Below the pieces are notes generated by a model. It ran no database searches, had not been told where the DNA came from, and saw nothing but the letters and a program-made list of their open reading frames with translations. Made by a program: the position numbers and the translations under genes. From positions 1 through 48,374 of the forward strand of contig CAZZIQ010000006.1 in assembly GCA_964654355.1 (NCBI GenBank): a DNA stretch of 48,374 bases, written 5' to 3'. This document shows positions 24,638 to 33,269 of this stretch, piece by piece. Origin of the DNA: CAZZIQ01 sp964654355. Lineage in GTDB: Bacteria > Pseudomonadota > Gammaproteobacteria > GCF-002020875. Position 1 is the stretch's first letter. Every line of letters starts with the position of its first letter.

Positions 24638-25156
24638 TCAAAGTTCGGGTAGGACGCCGATCAGGTTACAAGGACCGTTACGGCTGTCGAGCTGTTTGGT
24701 AATGATTTCATCCCAAGCCAGCGTACAGGCTTTGGGGGATCCAGGCATGCAGAACAGTATGGTGCCATTGGCAACGCCTGCAATAGCACGCGACTGGATC
24801 GTTGAGGTGCCAATATCGGCGTACGAAAGTTGGCGAAATAATTCACCAAAGCCCTCGATGGATTTGTCGAATAACGGCTGAATGGCCTCGGGCAGCACAT
24901 CTTTTTGAGTAATGCCCGTGCCGCCATTGGTCAGGATGGTGGTGATTGTGGGATCAACGATCCACTGCGACAGTAGTGCACGGATCTGATAGATGTTTTC
25001 AGGCAGAATCTGGCGTGCAGCGAGCTCGTGTCCAGCGGCGTGGATGCGTTCAACTAATAGCTCGCCAGCTGTGTCAGTTGCTAGTGTGCGTTTGCTGCTG
25101 AGGGTGAGGACGGCAATGCGCGTAGGGATGAATTCAGTCGCGACACATTTGGACAT
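24638..25156 (-). CDS. moaB: Molybdopterin adenylyltransferase-type protein MoaB
   Basis: A 172-residue MogA/MoaB-fold protein with the signature TTILTNGGTGITQKDVLPEAI and a later GTILFCMPGSPKACTLAW. The sequence form (ATEFIPTRIAVLTLSSKR start) is that of MoaB, not MogA. It would adenylate molybdopterin ahead of MoeA, although E. coli MoaB is reported inactive in this. A second, MogA-like protein is at 35822, so the two may divide roles. I chose ATG 25156 over a TTG 33 bases upstream. Confidence 0.9.
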   Translation of the reverse strand: MSKCVATEFIPTRIAVLTLSSKRTLATDTAGELLVERIHAAGHELAARQILPENIYQIRALLSQWIVDPTITTILTNGGTGITQKDVLPEAIQPLFDKSIEGFGELFRQLSYADIGTSTIQSRAIAGVANGTILFCMPGSPKACTLAWDEIITKQLDSRNGPCNLIGVLPEL

Positions 25157-25225
25157 GGCATTAACTCGCTGCGGTTCATGAATACGCAATCATGCCGCAT
25201 ATGTATGTGGAGCCCAAGCTTAACC

Positions 25226-26236
25226 TTAGCCGCCAGTCATGTTCATGAAGCGTACGACTTGAGTGCCACCACTGTTGAATTCATGGCGTTCGGGTTTGTG
25301 CGCAATGGCTGCAATGATGGTTTCGCGCAGTTCATGGTCGGTTGCACCTGCTCGTAACATAGGGCGTAGTTCCACCTTGTCCTCTTGCCCCAAACAGAGA
25401 TAGAGCGTGCCGTCCACCGATAAGCGCACGCGATTGCAAGTGTCGCAGAAGTGCTGTGAGAGCGGTGTGATAAAGCCGAAGTGGAGGTCGGTACCGCGCA
25501 CCTTGAAGTAACGCGCGGGGCCGCCGCCCGGCATCAGGCTGGGAATCAGATCAAAGCGTTTCTCCAGTTGCGAGCGCACCTCGGCGAGGTTGAGGAAATG
25601 ATCGCGCATGACCTGATCACCAGTATCGCCGACGGGCATGGTTTCAATGAAGCGCAGGGTGAAGCCATGTTCGATGCAGAAGTCCACCATGTCGCTGAAC
25701 TCATCATCGTTCACCCCGCGCATGGCCACCATATTGATCTTAATGGGAGCAAAACCCGTTGCTTTGGCCGTCATGAGCCCAGCAAACACCTTGTCGATCT
25801 TGCCGCCGCCAGTGATCTCGCGGAAGCGTTCTGGCCGTAGGCTGTCGAGGCTGACATTAATGCGGCGGATGCCTGCGGCAAACAGAGATTGTGCGTGCTG
25901 CGCAAGGCGTGTGGCATTGGTGGATAGGGAAAGATCTTGCAGTCCGGGAAGGGTGCCGAGTGTTTGCGCCAATCCGGTTAGAGTGCGTCGTGTGAGCGGC
26001 TCACCACCCGTAAGACGGACTCGCTTAACACCCAGTTCGGTAAAGACACGCACCACGCGTAGGGTTTCAGCTGGAGTCAACCAATCTTCTGGTTCTTCGT
26101 AGTCAGAAAAGCCTTTGGGCATGCAGTAGCTGCAACGAAGATCACAACGATCCGTTACCGATAGGCGCAGGTATTCAATCGGACGTCCGAAGGAATCCCG
26201 TAGCGTGTCGGATAGAGTCAAATTTTCGTTACGCAT
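25226..26236 (-). CDS. moaA: GTP 3',8-cyclase MoaA (radical SAM)
   Basis: MoaA (336 residues) starts molybdenum-cofactor synthesis from GTP. The radical-SAM cluster motif is CDLRCSYC near residues 31-38. The C-terminal second cluster has CDTCNRVRLSVDGTLYLC. The chain ends in the conserved Gly-Gly (NMTGG) needed for activity. The start is ATG 26236; an in-frame TTG lies 24 bases upstream. It is the first gene of the operon moaA-moaB-moeA-moaC-moaD-moaE-ubiT-dioxygenase and is divergent from napF. Confidence 0.96.
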   Translation of the reverse strand: MRNENLTLSDTLRDSFGRPIEYLRLSVTDRCDLRCSYCMPKGFSDYEEPEDWLTPAETLRVVRVFTELGVKRVRLTGGEPLTRRTLTGLAQTLGTLPGLQDLSLSTNATRLAQHAQSLFAAGIRRINVSLDSLRPERFREITGGGKIDKVFAGLMTAKATGFAPIKINMVAMRGVNDDEFSDMVDFCIEHGFTLRFIETMPVGDTGDQVMRDHFLNLAEVRSQLEKRFDLIPSLMPGGGPARYFKVRGTDLHFGFITPLSQHFCDTCNRVRLSVDGTLYLCLGQEDKVELRPMLRAGATDHELRETIIAAIAHKPERHEFNSGGTQVVRFMNMTGG

Positions 26237-26292
26237 GGCTCGTGGGTCTTGGTGCTGCAAAAGCTAAAGTCATCGTGACTTCGCCTGATGAG

Positions 26293-26325
26293 GTGATTGG
26301 AAGCAATTTCACCCATTCGTGAAAT
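26293..26325 (+). promoter_or_regulatory. Degenerate FNR-like site plus inverted repeat between moaA and napF
   Basis: GTGAT-TGGA-AGCAA (26293-26306) matches TTGAT-N4-ATCAA in 8 of 10 defined bases. Its centre is about 41 bases from a point just before moaA (26236, minus) and also from one about 70 bases before napF (26412, plus), so it could serve both. Directly next to it, ATTTCAC (26306-26312) and GTGAAAT (26319-26325) form a seven-base inverted repeat. Neither the Moco riboswitch nor a ModE box is recognisable here. Confidence 0.4.
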
Positions 26326-26411
26326 GACGCAGCAGGATTAACCCGTTGGTGGTAGAGGTAATTTTTTGCGGCGCGGTAGGGTAGGATCGCCCTGAGAATA
26401 AAGGCAGATCC

Positions 26412-26984
26412 ATGTTTCATCGCATCAAAACCTTGTTGAACCCGCCATTGAACCCTGCACGTGTGGGCCTGTTGCGCGGTCGGGTGCGACAACGGTCGGA
26501 GCGCAGGCCGGTACGCCCGCCTTGGGCGCTGGAGGAATTTGATTTTTTGCAGCTGTGCTCGCGTTGTGATGCATGTATTCGTACCTGTTCCGATCATCTG
26601 CTTGTGCGTGGCGAGGGCGGATTTCCAGAAGCGAACTTTAGTGCGGCCCATTGCAGTTTTTGTGGAGATTGCGTTGCCGTCTGTGAGACGCGCGCCTTGC
26701 GCAAAACCGATGTCCAAGGCATCAATGCACAAAGTGAGGAGCGCGTGCCTTGGCGACTGTGGCCGCAAGTGAGTGCTGCTTGTCTGTTGCATAAACAAGT
26801 GGCGTGCCGCAGTTGTGGCGATGTTTGCGTGGTTGCCGCAATTCATTTCACATTGGTTCCGGGGCGTGGCGGGATTCCGCAAATGCACATCCAAAGCGAG
26901 GTTTGCACGGGGTGTGGTGCTTGTGTCGCCGCTTGTCCTGCGCAAGCCATAACTCTGCTACATGCGGATGCGGCAGCACCATGA
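26412..26984 (+). CDS. napF: NapF-like polyferredoxin
   Basis: The 190-residue cytoplasmic iron-sulfur protein has four cysteine clusters: CSRCDACIRTC, CSFCGDCVAVC, CRSCGDVC (a reduced third cluster) and CTGCGACVAACP. NapF is an accessory protein that interacts with NapA in the cytoplasm, probably helping its maturation before Tat export. It is normally part of the nap operon, but here it is separated from napDAGHB by mobA and lies on the other strand. Its stop overlaps the mobA start (ATGA). Confidence 0.9.
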   Translation: MFHRIKTLLNPPLNPARVGLLRGRVRQRSERRPVRPPWALEEFDFLQLCSRCDACIRTCSDHLLVRGEGGFPEANFSAAHCSFCGDCVAVCETRALRKTDVQGINAQSEERVPWRLWPQVSAACLLHKQVACRSCGDVCVVAAIHFTLVPGRGGIPQMHIQSEVCTGCGACVAACPAQAITLLHADAAAP

Positions 26985-27580
26985 TTAACCGTATTGATGG
27001 TGTCGTTTTGGCGGGTGGGCGTGGTCGGCGCATGGGCGGGGAAGACAAGGGCTTGCTCGACTGGCGTGGACAGCCGATGGTGGCTTGGGTGGCGCAGGTC
27101 ATGCGTCCGTATGTCAACAGCCTCTGGATTAGTGCTAACCGCAACATGGAAAGCTATGCGGCTTACGCAGATGCGGTAGTTGCCGATGCGTTGCCGAACT
27201 TCTCGGGTCCGTTGTCTGGGTTGCATGCAGTTGCAGAGCAGTCGCAAGCAGATTGGTTGCTGACCGCGCCTTGCGACATGCCTTTGTTGCGGGCGACTGT
27301 ATTTGCGCGCTTGCTGCATGCTGCACGTCATGCAGACGGTAGTCTGCATTCGGTGGTGGCACAGAGTGAAGATCAAACTCAGCCGGCGTTAGCCCTCTTG
27401 CCGCGTGCAGCATGTATGCAGATTCCGCAACACATCCGGGCCGGGCGGCGACGTTGGGCCAATTTTGTGCTGGCGCAGAAACCACGATTGGTTGTCTTCC
27501 CTGCAGAATGGGCCCCGCAGTTTGAAAACCTAAATAGCCCGGAAGACCAGCAGCGCTTGCATGCCCGAGCAACAGATTAG
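26981..27580 (+). CDS. mobA: Molybdenum cofactor guanylyltransferase MobA
   Basis: MobA (199 residues) adds GMP to Mo-molybdopterin to give the bis-MGD cofactor used by NarG and NapA. The nucleotide-binding start is VVLAGGRGRRMGGEDKGLL, with NFSGPLSGL and LTAPCDMPLL further on, all typical of the family. The ATG at 26981 overlaps the napF stop. The gene ends four bases into the convergent napB end. The pairing with napF fits a nap-maturation unit. Confidence 0.93.
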   Translation: MINRIDGVVLAGGRGRRMGGEDKGLLDWRGQPMVAWVAQVMRPYVNSLWISANRNMESYAAYADAVVADALPNFSGPLSGLHAVAEQSQADWLLTAPCDMPLLRATVFARLLHAARHADGSLHSVVAQSEDQTQPALALLPRAACMQIPQHIRAGRRRWANFVLAQKPRLVVFPAEWAPQFENLNSPEDQQRLHARATD

Positions 27581-28053
27581 TTGGCAAATGTATTGTCGAC
27601 CAGTGCCGGCGCGTTCGCTTGCGGGCGATGACACTGCACGCAAAGGTAACGAGATCCTTGTAGCTGTCTACTAGCTTCGGTTGCGCCATGGCGCCAGTCC
27701 ATGTAATGGCTAGCCGGTGCTGGCGTGGCGATACCCTTACGACCGCGCACCTTGCCAATCAGCATTGGTTTGTCGTGGCAGCCGACGCAGCGATTAGTGC
27801 CCATTCGGATTGGTAGGAACTGGTCAACACTGTGTGGAATTTGCGGTGGTTCACCGCTATGTGCGGCTCCGAGGAAGTCGTTTTGGCCTGGGCCTTGTTC
27901 TGGGAATGCGGGTGGTATTGGTATGGCAATATCAAACACGCTACCTTTTTGTAGGCCTAAGGAATCTGCGCTGGTTGCATCACTGAGGGCGAGATTCGTC
28001 CACAGTCCAGCGGCACAAACAAGGCTAATTTTTAGAAGTTGATGAGGTTTCAT
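27577..28053 (-). CDS. napB: Periplasmic nitrate reductase diheme cytochrome c subunit NapB
   Basis: A 158-residue exported protein with a signal peptide (about 1-24, ending LALSDA). Its two haem c motifs, CVGCH (89-93) and CVQCH (138-142), sit among conserved HSVDQFLPIR, HYMDW and LCVQCHRPQANA. NapB donates electrons to NapA. It is the last gene of the napDAGHB operon and is short in distance to napH (18 bases). Confidence 0.95.
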   Translation of the reverse strand: MKPHQLLKISLVCAAGLWTNLALSDATSADSLGLQKGSVFDIAIPIPPAFPEQGPGQNDFLGAAHSGEPPQIPHSVDQFLPIRMGTNRCVGCHDKPMLIGKVRGRKGIATPAPASHYMDWRHGATEASRQLQGSRYLCVQCHRPQANAPALVDNTFAN

Positions 28054-28071
28054 AACAGGCTCCTCTAGTCG

Positions 28072-28998
28072 TCAGTGGTGGGTGGTTTTTGTGGCGCGGA
28101 CTACGCTCCAGCGCCAATCGAAATAAAGGCAATTTTCCGGACAAACAGGAGTGCAGCGACCACAGTTGCTGCACTCGCCTGCGGCAACCATGCCGCCGTT
28201 GCGCTCCATGTGTGCAAAGTTCAATACTTGGGGTTCGGGGCAGATGCGGGCACAGTCACCGCAGCGAGTGCATGCGTTTGCATCAAAGCGCACGCGCAGT
28301 GGAGCAATGCGTCCGGCTAGTGCGTAGAACGCACCTAGGGGGCAGAGATGGCCGCACCAGCCATGGCGAATTACCAAGAGATCAAACAAAAACACGCCGA
28401 TCAGCATGATCCAGCCCATGCCGAGACCAAAGATGACTTCTCGGTGCAGCATGCTGATTGGGCTGACCCATTCGAATGCCGCTACGCCGGTGAGCAGAGA
28501 GAGGACCACGCTTAGGCCGAGTACCCAGTAGCGCACGCGGCGAGAAATTTGAAAGCTGTCACGGATGCCTAGGCGTGCACGTAACCACGCAGCGAAATCG
28601 GTGATCGGATTGATGGGGCAGAACCAAGCGCACCACACACGCCCACCGACGAAGATGTAGAACAGTAAGATCATCGCGGCGCCAAGGAGCACCTCGGTGG
28701 CCAGCATATGTCCGGCAACCAGCTGCTGTAGAACTGCGAATGGGTCGGCCAGTGGAATCCGCCCCAGAAGTTCTGATGCGCTGTAGTTACCTTGTAATAG
28801 TGGTGCGCCGAGTGCGCTCCAGCCCCAATGGAAGCTGCCAAGGAATAGAAGCAAGGCAAGTAGTTGAGTGAGTCGGCGCAGCACGATGTAGCGCCAGATG
28901 CGCAGTTTTCCACTCCAAGATGCGGGAATCTCGCAATGCCGTACTGGCTTGCCGTTCCAAGTGCGGGCTGTGTTTGCTTGATCGGATGAGAAATGCAT
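28072..28998 (-). CDS. napH: NapH membrane quinol-dehydrogenase iron-sulfur subunit
   Basis: NapH (308 residues) is a membrane protein with four helices and two C-terminal [4Fe-4S] motifs, CTRCGDCARICPEP and CSNCGRCTPVCPE. It also shows the conserved cytoplasmic motifs CAWFCP and CGHLCP. With NapG it forms a quinol-oxidising module that feeds NapB/NapA. The N-terminus before the first helix is somewhat long and charged (about 1-38). It overlaps no neighbour and lies eight bases after napG. Confidence 0.94.
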   Translation of the reverse strand: MHFSSDQANTARTWNGKPVRHCEIPASWSGKLRIWRYIVLRRLTQLLALLLFLGSFHWGWSALGAPLLQGNYSASELLGRIPLADPFAVLQQLVAGHMLATEVLLGAAMILLFYIFVGGRVWCAWFCPINPITDFAAWLRARLGIRDSFQISRRVRYWVLGLSVVLSLLTGVAAFEWVSPISMLHREVIFGLGMGWIMLIGVFLFDLLVIRHGWCGHLCPLGAFYALAGRIAPLRVRFDANACTRCGDCARICPEPQVLNFAHMERNGGMVAAGECSNCGRCTPVCPENCLYFDWRWSVVRATKTTHH

Positions 28999-29006
28999 CG
29001 TGCGGC

Positions 29007-29819
29007 CTATGGATCAAACAGATTGCCGCTGCCAAGGCTATCCATAACCTGATCTAGGTTGTTGAGCTCAGGGCGAGTTTCACTCGGACGGAAATTCTGG
29101 GTAATACCCTGTTTCTCTAGCCAGCCAAAGCGGTAGTGTTCACCCAGCTTTCCTTGTGCCAGCGTGCGAGGTAGAACCCGAATGGTTGGTTCGGGTAGCG
29201 GGCATCCTTTTTCGCACATGCCACAACCGGTGCAGTCTTCACTATGTACCGTGGGAACGAACACGGCATGTTTGCTGAGCTTGCGCGGGTGTGGTTCGAC
29301 GGTGATGGCTTTGTCTTGTACTGGGCAGACGCGATAGCAGATTTCACAACGCAGACCGCGCCACGATAGGCAATTTTCCTGATCAATGAGTGCTGCCAAC
29401 CCCATGTCGGCTTGGGTAATGTTTTCTAGGGCCGGATTCAGTGCGCCGGTCGGACAGGCCTTGACGCAAGGAATCGACTCGCACATGTAACAGGGTTGTG
29501 CGCGTGGGCTGAAATAGGGGGTGCCAATTGGAATTGGGTCGCCTACAGCAGCAAGACGTAGGGTGTCTTGTGCAGGATCATCTGCGGCCGGCTTACGCTC
29601 TGTCGCCTGCCGGCAGGCGACGACACATTGCCCGCATTTGATGCAGGCGTTGAGGAAATCGTCTTCTTTCAGTGCGCCAGGCGGGCGTAATGCATAAGGC
29701 GACGCATGTGCATTGTTATGCAGCACGTCCAGCCATGCCACGCCGGCACAGGCGGCCAGTGCGCCACCTTGTGCAATGCGCAGCAAAAAGGAACGACGGG
29801 ATTCGTCGGTGCGTGCCAT
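29007..29819 (-). CDS. napG: NapG periplasmic ferredoxin-type electron-transfer protein
   Basis: NapG carries four [4Fe-4S] clusters and is exported by Tat. Its start shows SRRSFLLRIAQGG. Cluster motifs: CIKCGQCVVAC, CYMCESIPCVKACP, CLSWRGLRCEICYRVCP and CTGCGMCEKGCPLP. I place the start at ATG 29819 (270 residues), which matches other NapG starts; a GTG at 29843 is in frame but falls inside the upstream hairpin. It works with NapH in place of NapC. Confidence 0.93.
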   Translation of the reverse strand: MARTDESRRSFLLRIAQGGALAACAGVAWLDVLHNNAHASPYALRPPGALKEDDFLNACIKCGQCVVACRQATERKPAADDPAQDTLRLAAVGDPIPIGTPYFSPRAQPCYMCESIPCVKACPTGALNPALENITQADMGLAALIDQENCLSWRGLRCEICYRVCPVQDKAITVEPHPRKLSKHAVFVPTVHSEDCTGCGMCEKGCPLPEPTIRVLPRTLAQGKLGEHYRFGWLEKQGITQNFRPSETRPELNNLDQVMDSLGSGNLFDP

Positions 29820-29831
29820 GAGCTTGCTCTG

Positions 29832-29864
29832 CTGTGTCTCCACACTTGTTGTGTAGAGACACAG
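29832..29864 (-). other. Stable stem-loop between napA and napG
   Basis: On the plus strand CTGTGTCTC (29832-29840) pairs with GAGACACAG (29856-29864). Inside, after one mismatch, ACAC (29842-29845) pairs with GTGT (29851-29854) around a five-base loop. The hairpin sits in the 62-base gap between the napA stop and the napG start. No T-run follows in the reading direction. It may protect the napDA 3' end or reduce expression of napGHB relative to napA. Confidence 0.6.
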
Positions 29865-29881
29865 TGTTTAGCCTAGCCGGC

Positions 29882-32647
29882 TTAGGCCTTGTATACCTTG
29901 ATCGCACACTTCTTAAAATCCTGTTCTTTGGACATTGGACAGGTGGCATCCAGTGTGACCTTGTTGATCAACACGGTTTCATCGAAGAAGGGTACGAAGG
30001 TGTAGCCGCGCGGCATGCGATTTCGAGTTTTGGTATCAACCACCGCCTTGACCTTGCCGCGGCGCGATTCGATTACCGCCAAATCACCATGCGCGAGGTC
30101 GCGTTTGTTGGCATCGTCCGGGTGCATGTACAGCAGTGCTGTTGGCATGGCCTTGTGTAGTTCGGGTACGCGACGGGTCATGGTCCCGGTATGCCAATGC
30201 TCGATCACACGGCCCGTGGATAGCCATAGATCGTATTCTGCGTTGGGAGATTCGGCTGGCGCCGCATACGGACGGAAGAAAATCTTGGCTTTATCGCCAA
30301 TGTTGGTTTTATTCTTATCGGTGATCTTGTCGAGATCGCCAAAAGGAATTGCCTTGAGCGCTTTGCCGTAGAAAGAGAAATCTTTGCCGGCAGGTACATA
30401 GGGGTCATATTTTCCGTTGAAGCGCCACAGGGTTTCTTTCCATTCGCCCGTGGTTTTGTCTTGAACGACTGGCCAGCGCAACCCGCGGATATGGTCTGCG
30501 TAATAGAGATCAAATGGTGCGAGGTCATGGGCATGGCCGCGGCCAAACCAAGCATATTCTTCGAACAATGCCTTTTCCGGGAACCAGCCATCACCGAGGG
30601 CATCGGCAACGTGATTGGCATGTCCTTTGGAAACAGCAGTATCAGGCCAAGCGAACTTTTTGTTGTTGGCGGTAGCGAACAACACCTCGTACAAGGACTC
30701 TTCGCCGCTATAGCCCAAGCCTTTGGCAGCAGTGCTGACATCGGGCAGGGCGCCATCTGGGAATCCCTCTGCTTTCAGGCCGCCCACTTTTTGTTCGCCC
30801 CAGAAATCCTTCAGCTTGAAGCGTTTAGCGAATTCCATGGTTTGCCAGATATCGCCCATGGCCTGACCTGGCGGGTTGACTTGTTGGCGCCACGCTTGGG
30901 TGCGGCGCTCGGCATTTCCGTACATGCCCCATTTCTCGTAGATCATTGCCGTCGGCAGGATCAGGTCCGCAACCTTGGCGGAGACCGAAGGATAGGGGTC
31001 GGAGCAGACAATAAAGTTGTCCTGTTTGCGTGCGGCTTTTAGCCAGTGATTGGTATTGCCGGATGCATGGAATGGGTTGTTGACCTGCACCCATGCCCAC
31101 TTCACTGAGCCATCTTCTAGATCGCGTAGCAGCTTGGTGATGTGGCTGCCCGTTTTTGGATTGAGCCAATTCTCCGGTAGATGCCAGTGTTTCTCAGCCA
31201 TGTCGCGGTGTTTCTTGTTACCAACCACCATGTCAGCAGGGAGGCGGTGGGCAAAGGTGCCGACTTCACGTGCGGTACCGCACGCGGAAGGTTGCCCTGT
31301 CAGAGAAAATGCGCCGGTGCCTGGTTTGGCTTGTTTGCCCGTCAGAAGGTGGACGGAATACATTAGCTCGTTAACCCAAGAACCGCGCACATGTTGGTTG
31401 AAGCCCATGGTCCAGAAGCTGGTGACCTTGTTATCCTTTTTGAGATAGATGTCGGCCAGTGCCTGAAGCTTGGCTTTGAAGGCATCCAGATCTTCATCCG
31501 GATCGCCCTTAGCCAGCGGCGCAACGAAGTCGAGGGTGTAGGGTTCTACCGCCTTTTTAAAATCATCTAGGCCAATCTGCCAGTGTTTGACTGGCGCTTT
31601 GGTATTGGTCTGTTTGACACGCTCGCCCGGTGTGCGGCGCTGCGCAATAGCTTCGGCCTCGGTGAGCACCACTTCGTTTTCGCGATTCGTGGTGTCGTCT
31701 TCCTTATTGCTCAGGTTGTATTTATTGTTGTTGCGAAGGCCATAGCCGATGTCATAAGGGCCAGTCGCGAAGGCACAATGTTTGGTTACAAAATCGTGGT
31801 CAATGCCGTCACGATGAATAATCTCGCGCAGAATGTAGTTGAGAATGGCGAGGTCGGTATTGGGTGCGAAGATGATTTCGCTGTCTGAGTTCATCGAACT
31901 TTGATGGCCAAAGGTGGATAGAGTGGTGACCTTTACATCGTTCTTCCCGAGTCGAGCATCGGTGATGCGCGACCAGAGAATGGGGTGCATCTCTGCCATG
32001 TTCGAGCCCCACAACACCATGTCGTTAGCGTGTTCAATGTCATCGTAGATGCCTGACGGCTCATCAATACCAAAGGTTTGAATGAAACCAACAACGGCAG
32101 AAGCCATGCAGTGGCGTGCATTGGGGTCAATGTTGTTGGAGCGGAATCCGCCTTTCATGAGTTTTGCCGCGGCGTAGCCTTCCGGGATGGTGTACTGACC
32201 TGAGGCAAAAATGCCTACGCCAGTGGGACCTTGCTCGGTATACGCTGCGCGGAACTTTTCTTCCATGACATCGAAAGCTTGTTCCCAGCTGACAGGATGG
32301 AAGTCGCCTTCTTTGTGGAATTTGCCGTCCTTCATGCGGAGAAGTGGGACCGTAAGTCGATCTTTCCCATACATAATCTTGGAGTTGAAATACCCCTTGA
32401 TGCAGTTCAGGCCTTTGTTGACGGGTGCATCGGGGTCGCCTTTAGTGGCCACTACGCGACCATTGTGGGTGGCGATCTGAATACCGCAACCAGTCCCGCA
32501 GAAGCGACAAACGGCCTTATCCCATTGCCAGTCCTTTTCTGCTTCAGCAACGGCAGCGTGTGCGCTATTCAGGACAGGGATGCCTGCAGCGCAAGCTGCG
32601 GCAACCGCAGCAGAAGTTTTTACAAAATCGCGGCGCGTCTGGTTCAT
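29882..32647 (-). CDS. napA: Periplasmic nitrate reductase catalytic subunit NapA
   Basis: NapA (921 residues) has a Tat signal (TRRDFVKTSAAVAAACAAG), an N-terminal [4Fe-4S] motif with Cys47, Cys50, Cys54 and Cys82, and Mo ligand Cys180 (NARHCMAS). It binds bis-MGD and reduces nitrate in the periplasm. Proteobacterial NapA is usually about 830 residues; this one carries roughly 90 more, with clear insertions around 305-360 and in the 640-760 region. That length is closer to the Campylobacterota form. The C-terminal part (LWLSTGRVIEHWHTGTMTRRVPEL) is highly conserved. The gene follows napD. Confidence 0.96.
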   Translation of the reverse strand: MNQTRRDFVKTSAAVAAACAAGIPVLNSAHAAVAEAEKDWQWDKAVCRFCGTGCGIQIATHNGRVVATKGDPDAPVNKGLNCIKGYFNSKIMYGKDRLTVPLLRMKDGKFHKEGDFHPVSWEQAFDVMEEKFRAAYTEQGPTGVGIFASGQYTIPEGYAAAKLMKGGFRSNNIDPNARHCMASAVVGFIQTFGIDEPSGIYDDIEHANDMVLWGSNMAEMHPILWSRITDARLGKNDVKVTTLSTFGHQSSMNSDSEIIFAPNTDLAILNYILREIIHRDGIDHDFVTKHCAFATGPYDIGYGLRNNNKYNLSNKEDDTTNRENEVVLTEAEAIAQRRTPGERVKQTNTKAPVKHWQIGLDDFKKAVEPYTLDFVAPLAKGDPDEDLDAFKAKLQALADIYLKKDNKVTSFWTMGFNQHVRGSWVNELMYSVHLLTGKQAKPGTGAFSLTGQPSACGTAREVGTFAHRLPADMVVGNKKHRDMAEKHWHLPENWLNPKTGSHITKLLRDLEDGSVKWAWVQVNNPFHASGNTNHWLKAARKQDNFIVCSDPYPSVSAKVADLILPTAMIYEKWGMYGNAERRTQAWRQQVNPPGQAMGDIWQTMEFAKRFKLKDFWGEQKVGGLKAEGFPDGALPDVSTAAKGLGYSGEESLYEVLFATANNKKFAWPDTAVSKGHANHVADALGDGWFPEKALFEEYAWFGRGHAHDLAPFDLYYADHIRGLRWPVVQDKTTGEWKETLWRFNGKYDPYVPAGKDFSFYGKALKAIPFGDLDKITDKNKTNIGDKAKIFFRPYAAPAESPNAEYDLWLSTGRVIEHWHTGTMTRRVPELHKAMPTALLYMHPDDANKRDLAHGDLAVIESRRGKVKAVVDTKTRNRMPRGYTFVPFFDETVLINKVTLDATCPMSKEQDFKKCAIKVYKA

Positions 32648-32705
32648 TGTCTCTCTCCAGTGGGTGTGTTTTTGTATGTGCAGCTTGCGCGTATATAAGA
32701 AGGTA

Positions 32706-33038
32706 TCAAGGTGTTTGATTGAGGAATTCAGGAACGGCGTTGGTCATGATCCCGGTGAGGGCTTGCATTTCTGCGGCACTGCGTGGAATCGGTGTTTGAT
32801 CTTCGTCTTCGCCGACATAGTGATAAACCATCTCGGCCATCGTGACCCCGGGAATTTCCTTGATGCGACGAAGGCTGGCGATCTCATCGCCAATTTTCTT
32901 GGCTTCTTGGGTGATGATGATGCGGCAGGTTTCTGCGTGCGCGATGTGAACTTCGATGCCGTTGAGTTCGCTGAGTTCTCGTGTTACTTCGGCGTAGTGT
33001 TCAGGTGTCGATGCGACAAGAATTCCAGAGATATTCAT
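32706..33038 (-). CDS. napD: NapD, Tat proofreading chaperone for NapA
   Basis: The 110-residue protein starts MNISGILVASTPEHY, the usual ferredoxin-fold NapD start, followed by LSELNGIEVHIA and GVTMAEMVYHY. NapD binds the NapA signal peptide and delays export until the cofactor is inserted. The ATG at 33038 is chosen by family match; the open frame extends upstream but crosses the promoter. It is the first gene of the napDAGHB operon. The C-terminal 25 residues are an acidic, proline-containing tail beyond the core fold. Confidence 0.92.
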   Translation of the reverse strand: MNISGILVASTPEHYAEVTRELSELNGIEVHIAHAETCRIIITQEAKKIGDEIASLRRIKEIPGVTMAEMVYHYVGEDEDQTPIPRSAAEMQALTGIMTNAVPEFLNQTP

Positions 33039-33093
33039 AGGTAGTTTCTTTTGAGGTGGCAGTAATGAAGACAGAGTCGAATTTCTGCTGAGA

Positions 33094-33131
33094 TTGATGA
33101 CTAAACTTTGATTAGGATCAATCTTTTGATC
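33094..33131. promoter_or_regulatory. FNR box within an array of half-sites between napD and modA
   Basis: TTGATTAGGATCAA (33108-33121) is a perfect FNR box. A third half-site TTGAT follows at 33126-33130, again four bases away, and another TTGAT lies at 33094-33098. The box centre at 33114.5 puts a class II start near 33073 for napD (minus) and near 33156 for modA (plus), so one operator could drive both nap and the molybdate-uptake operon. The positions fit; the actual start sites are inferred. Confidence 0.78.
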
Positions 33132-33269
33132 TTCTAGTGAGTGTCTACCACGTATGGATAGTTGTCGGTAAAAAGTTTTTGCCACCTTATAGGTAGCCAG
33201 AAAATACATTACGAGAATATTAATTTGCTGAATTATTCGAATATATTGACTCGCATAAGGAGCAATACA

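Noticed and set aside
26237..26411. Molybdenum-cofactor riboswitch upstream of moaA
   Set aside because: The gap is about 175 bases and was compared with the E. coli moaA leader; the conserved stems and GNRA-type features are not present. Only a degenerate FNR site and a short inverted repeat are seen.
33039..33209. N-terminal extension of NapD
   Set aside because: The upstream frame crosses the FNR promoter; the family start MNISG is at 33038.
33162..33269. N-terminal extension of ModA
   Set aside because: The open frame continues 36 codons upstream but has no ribosome site; TTG 33270 follows AAGGAG and begins a proper signal peptide.
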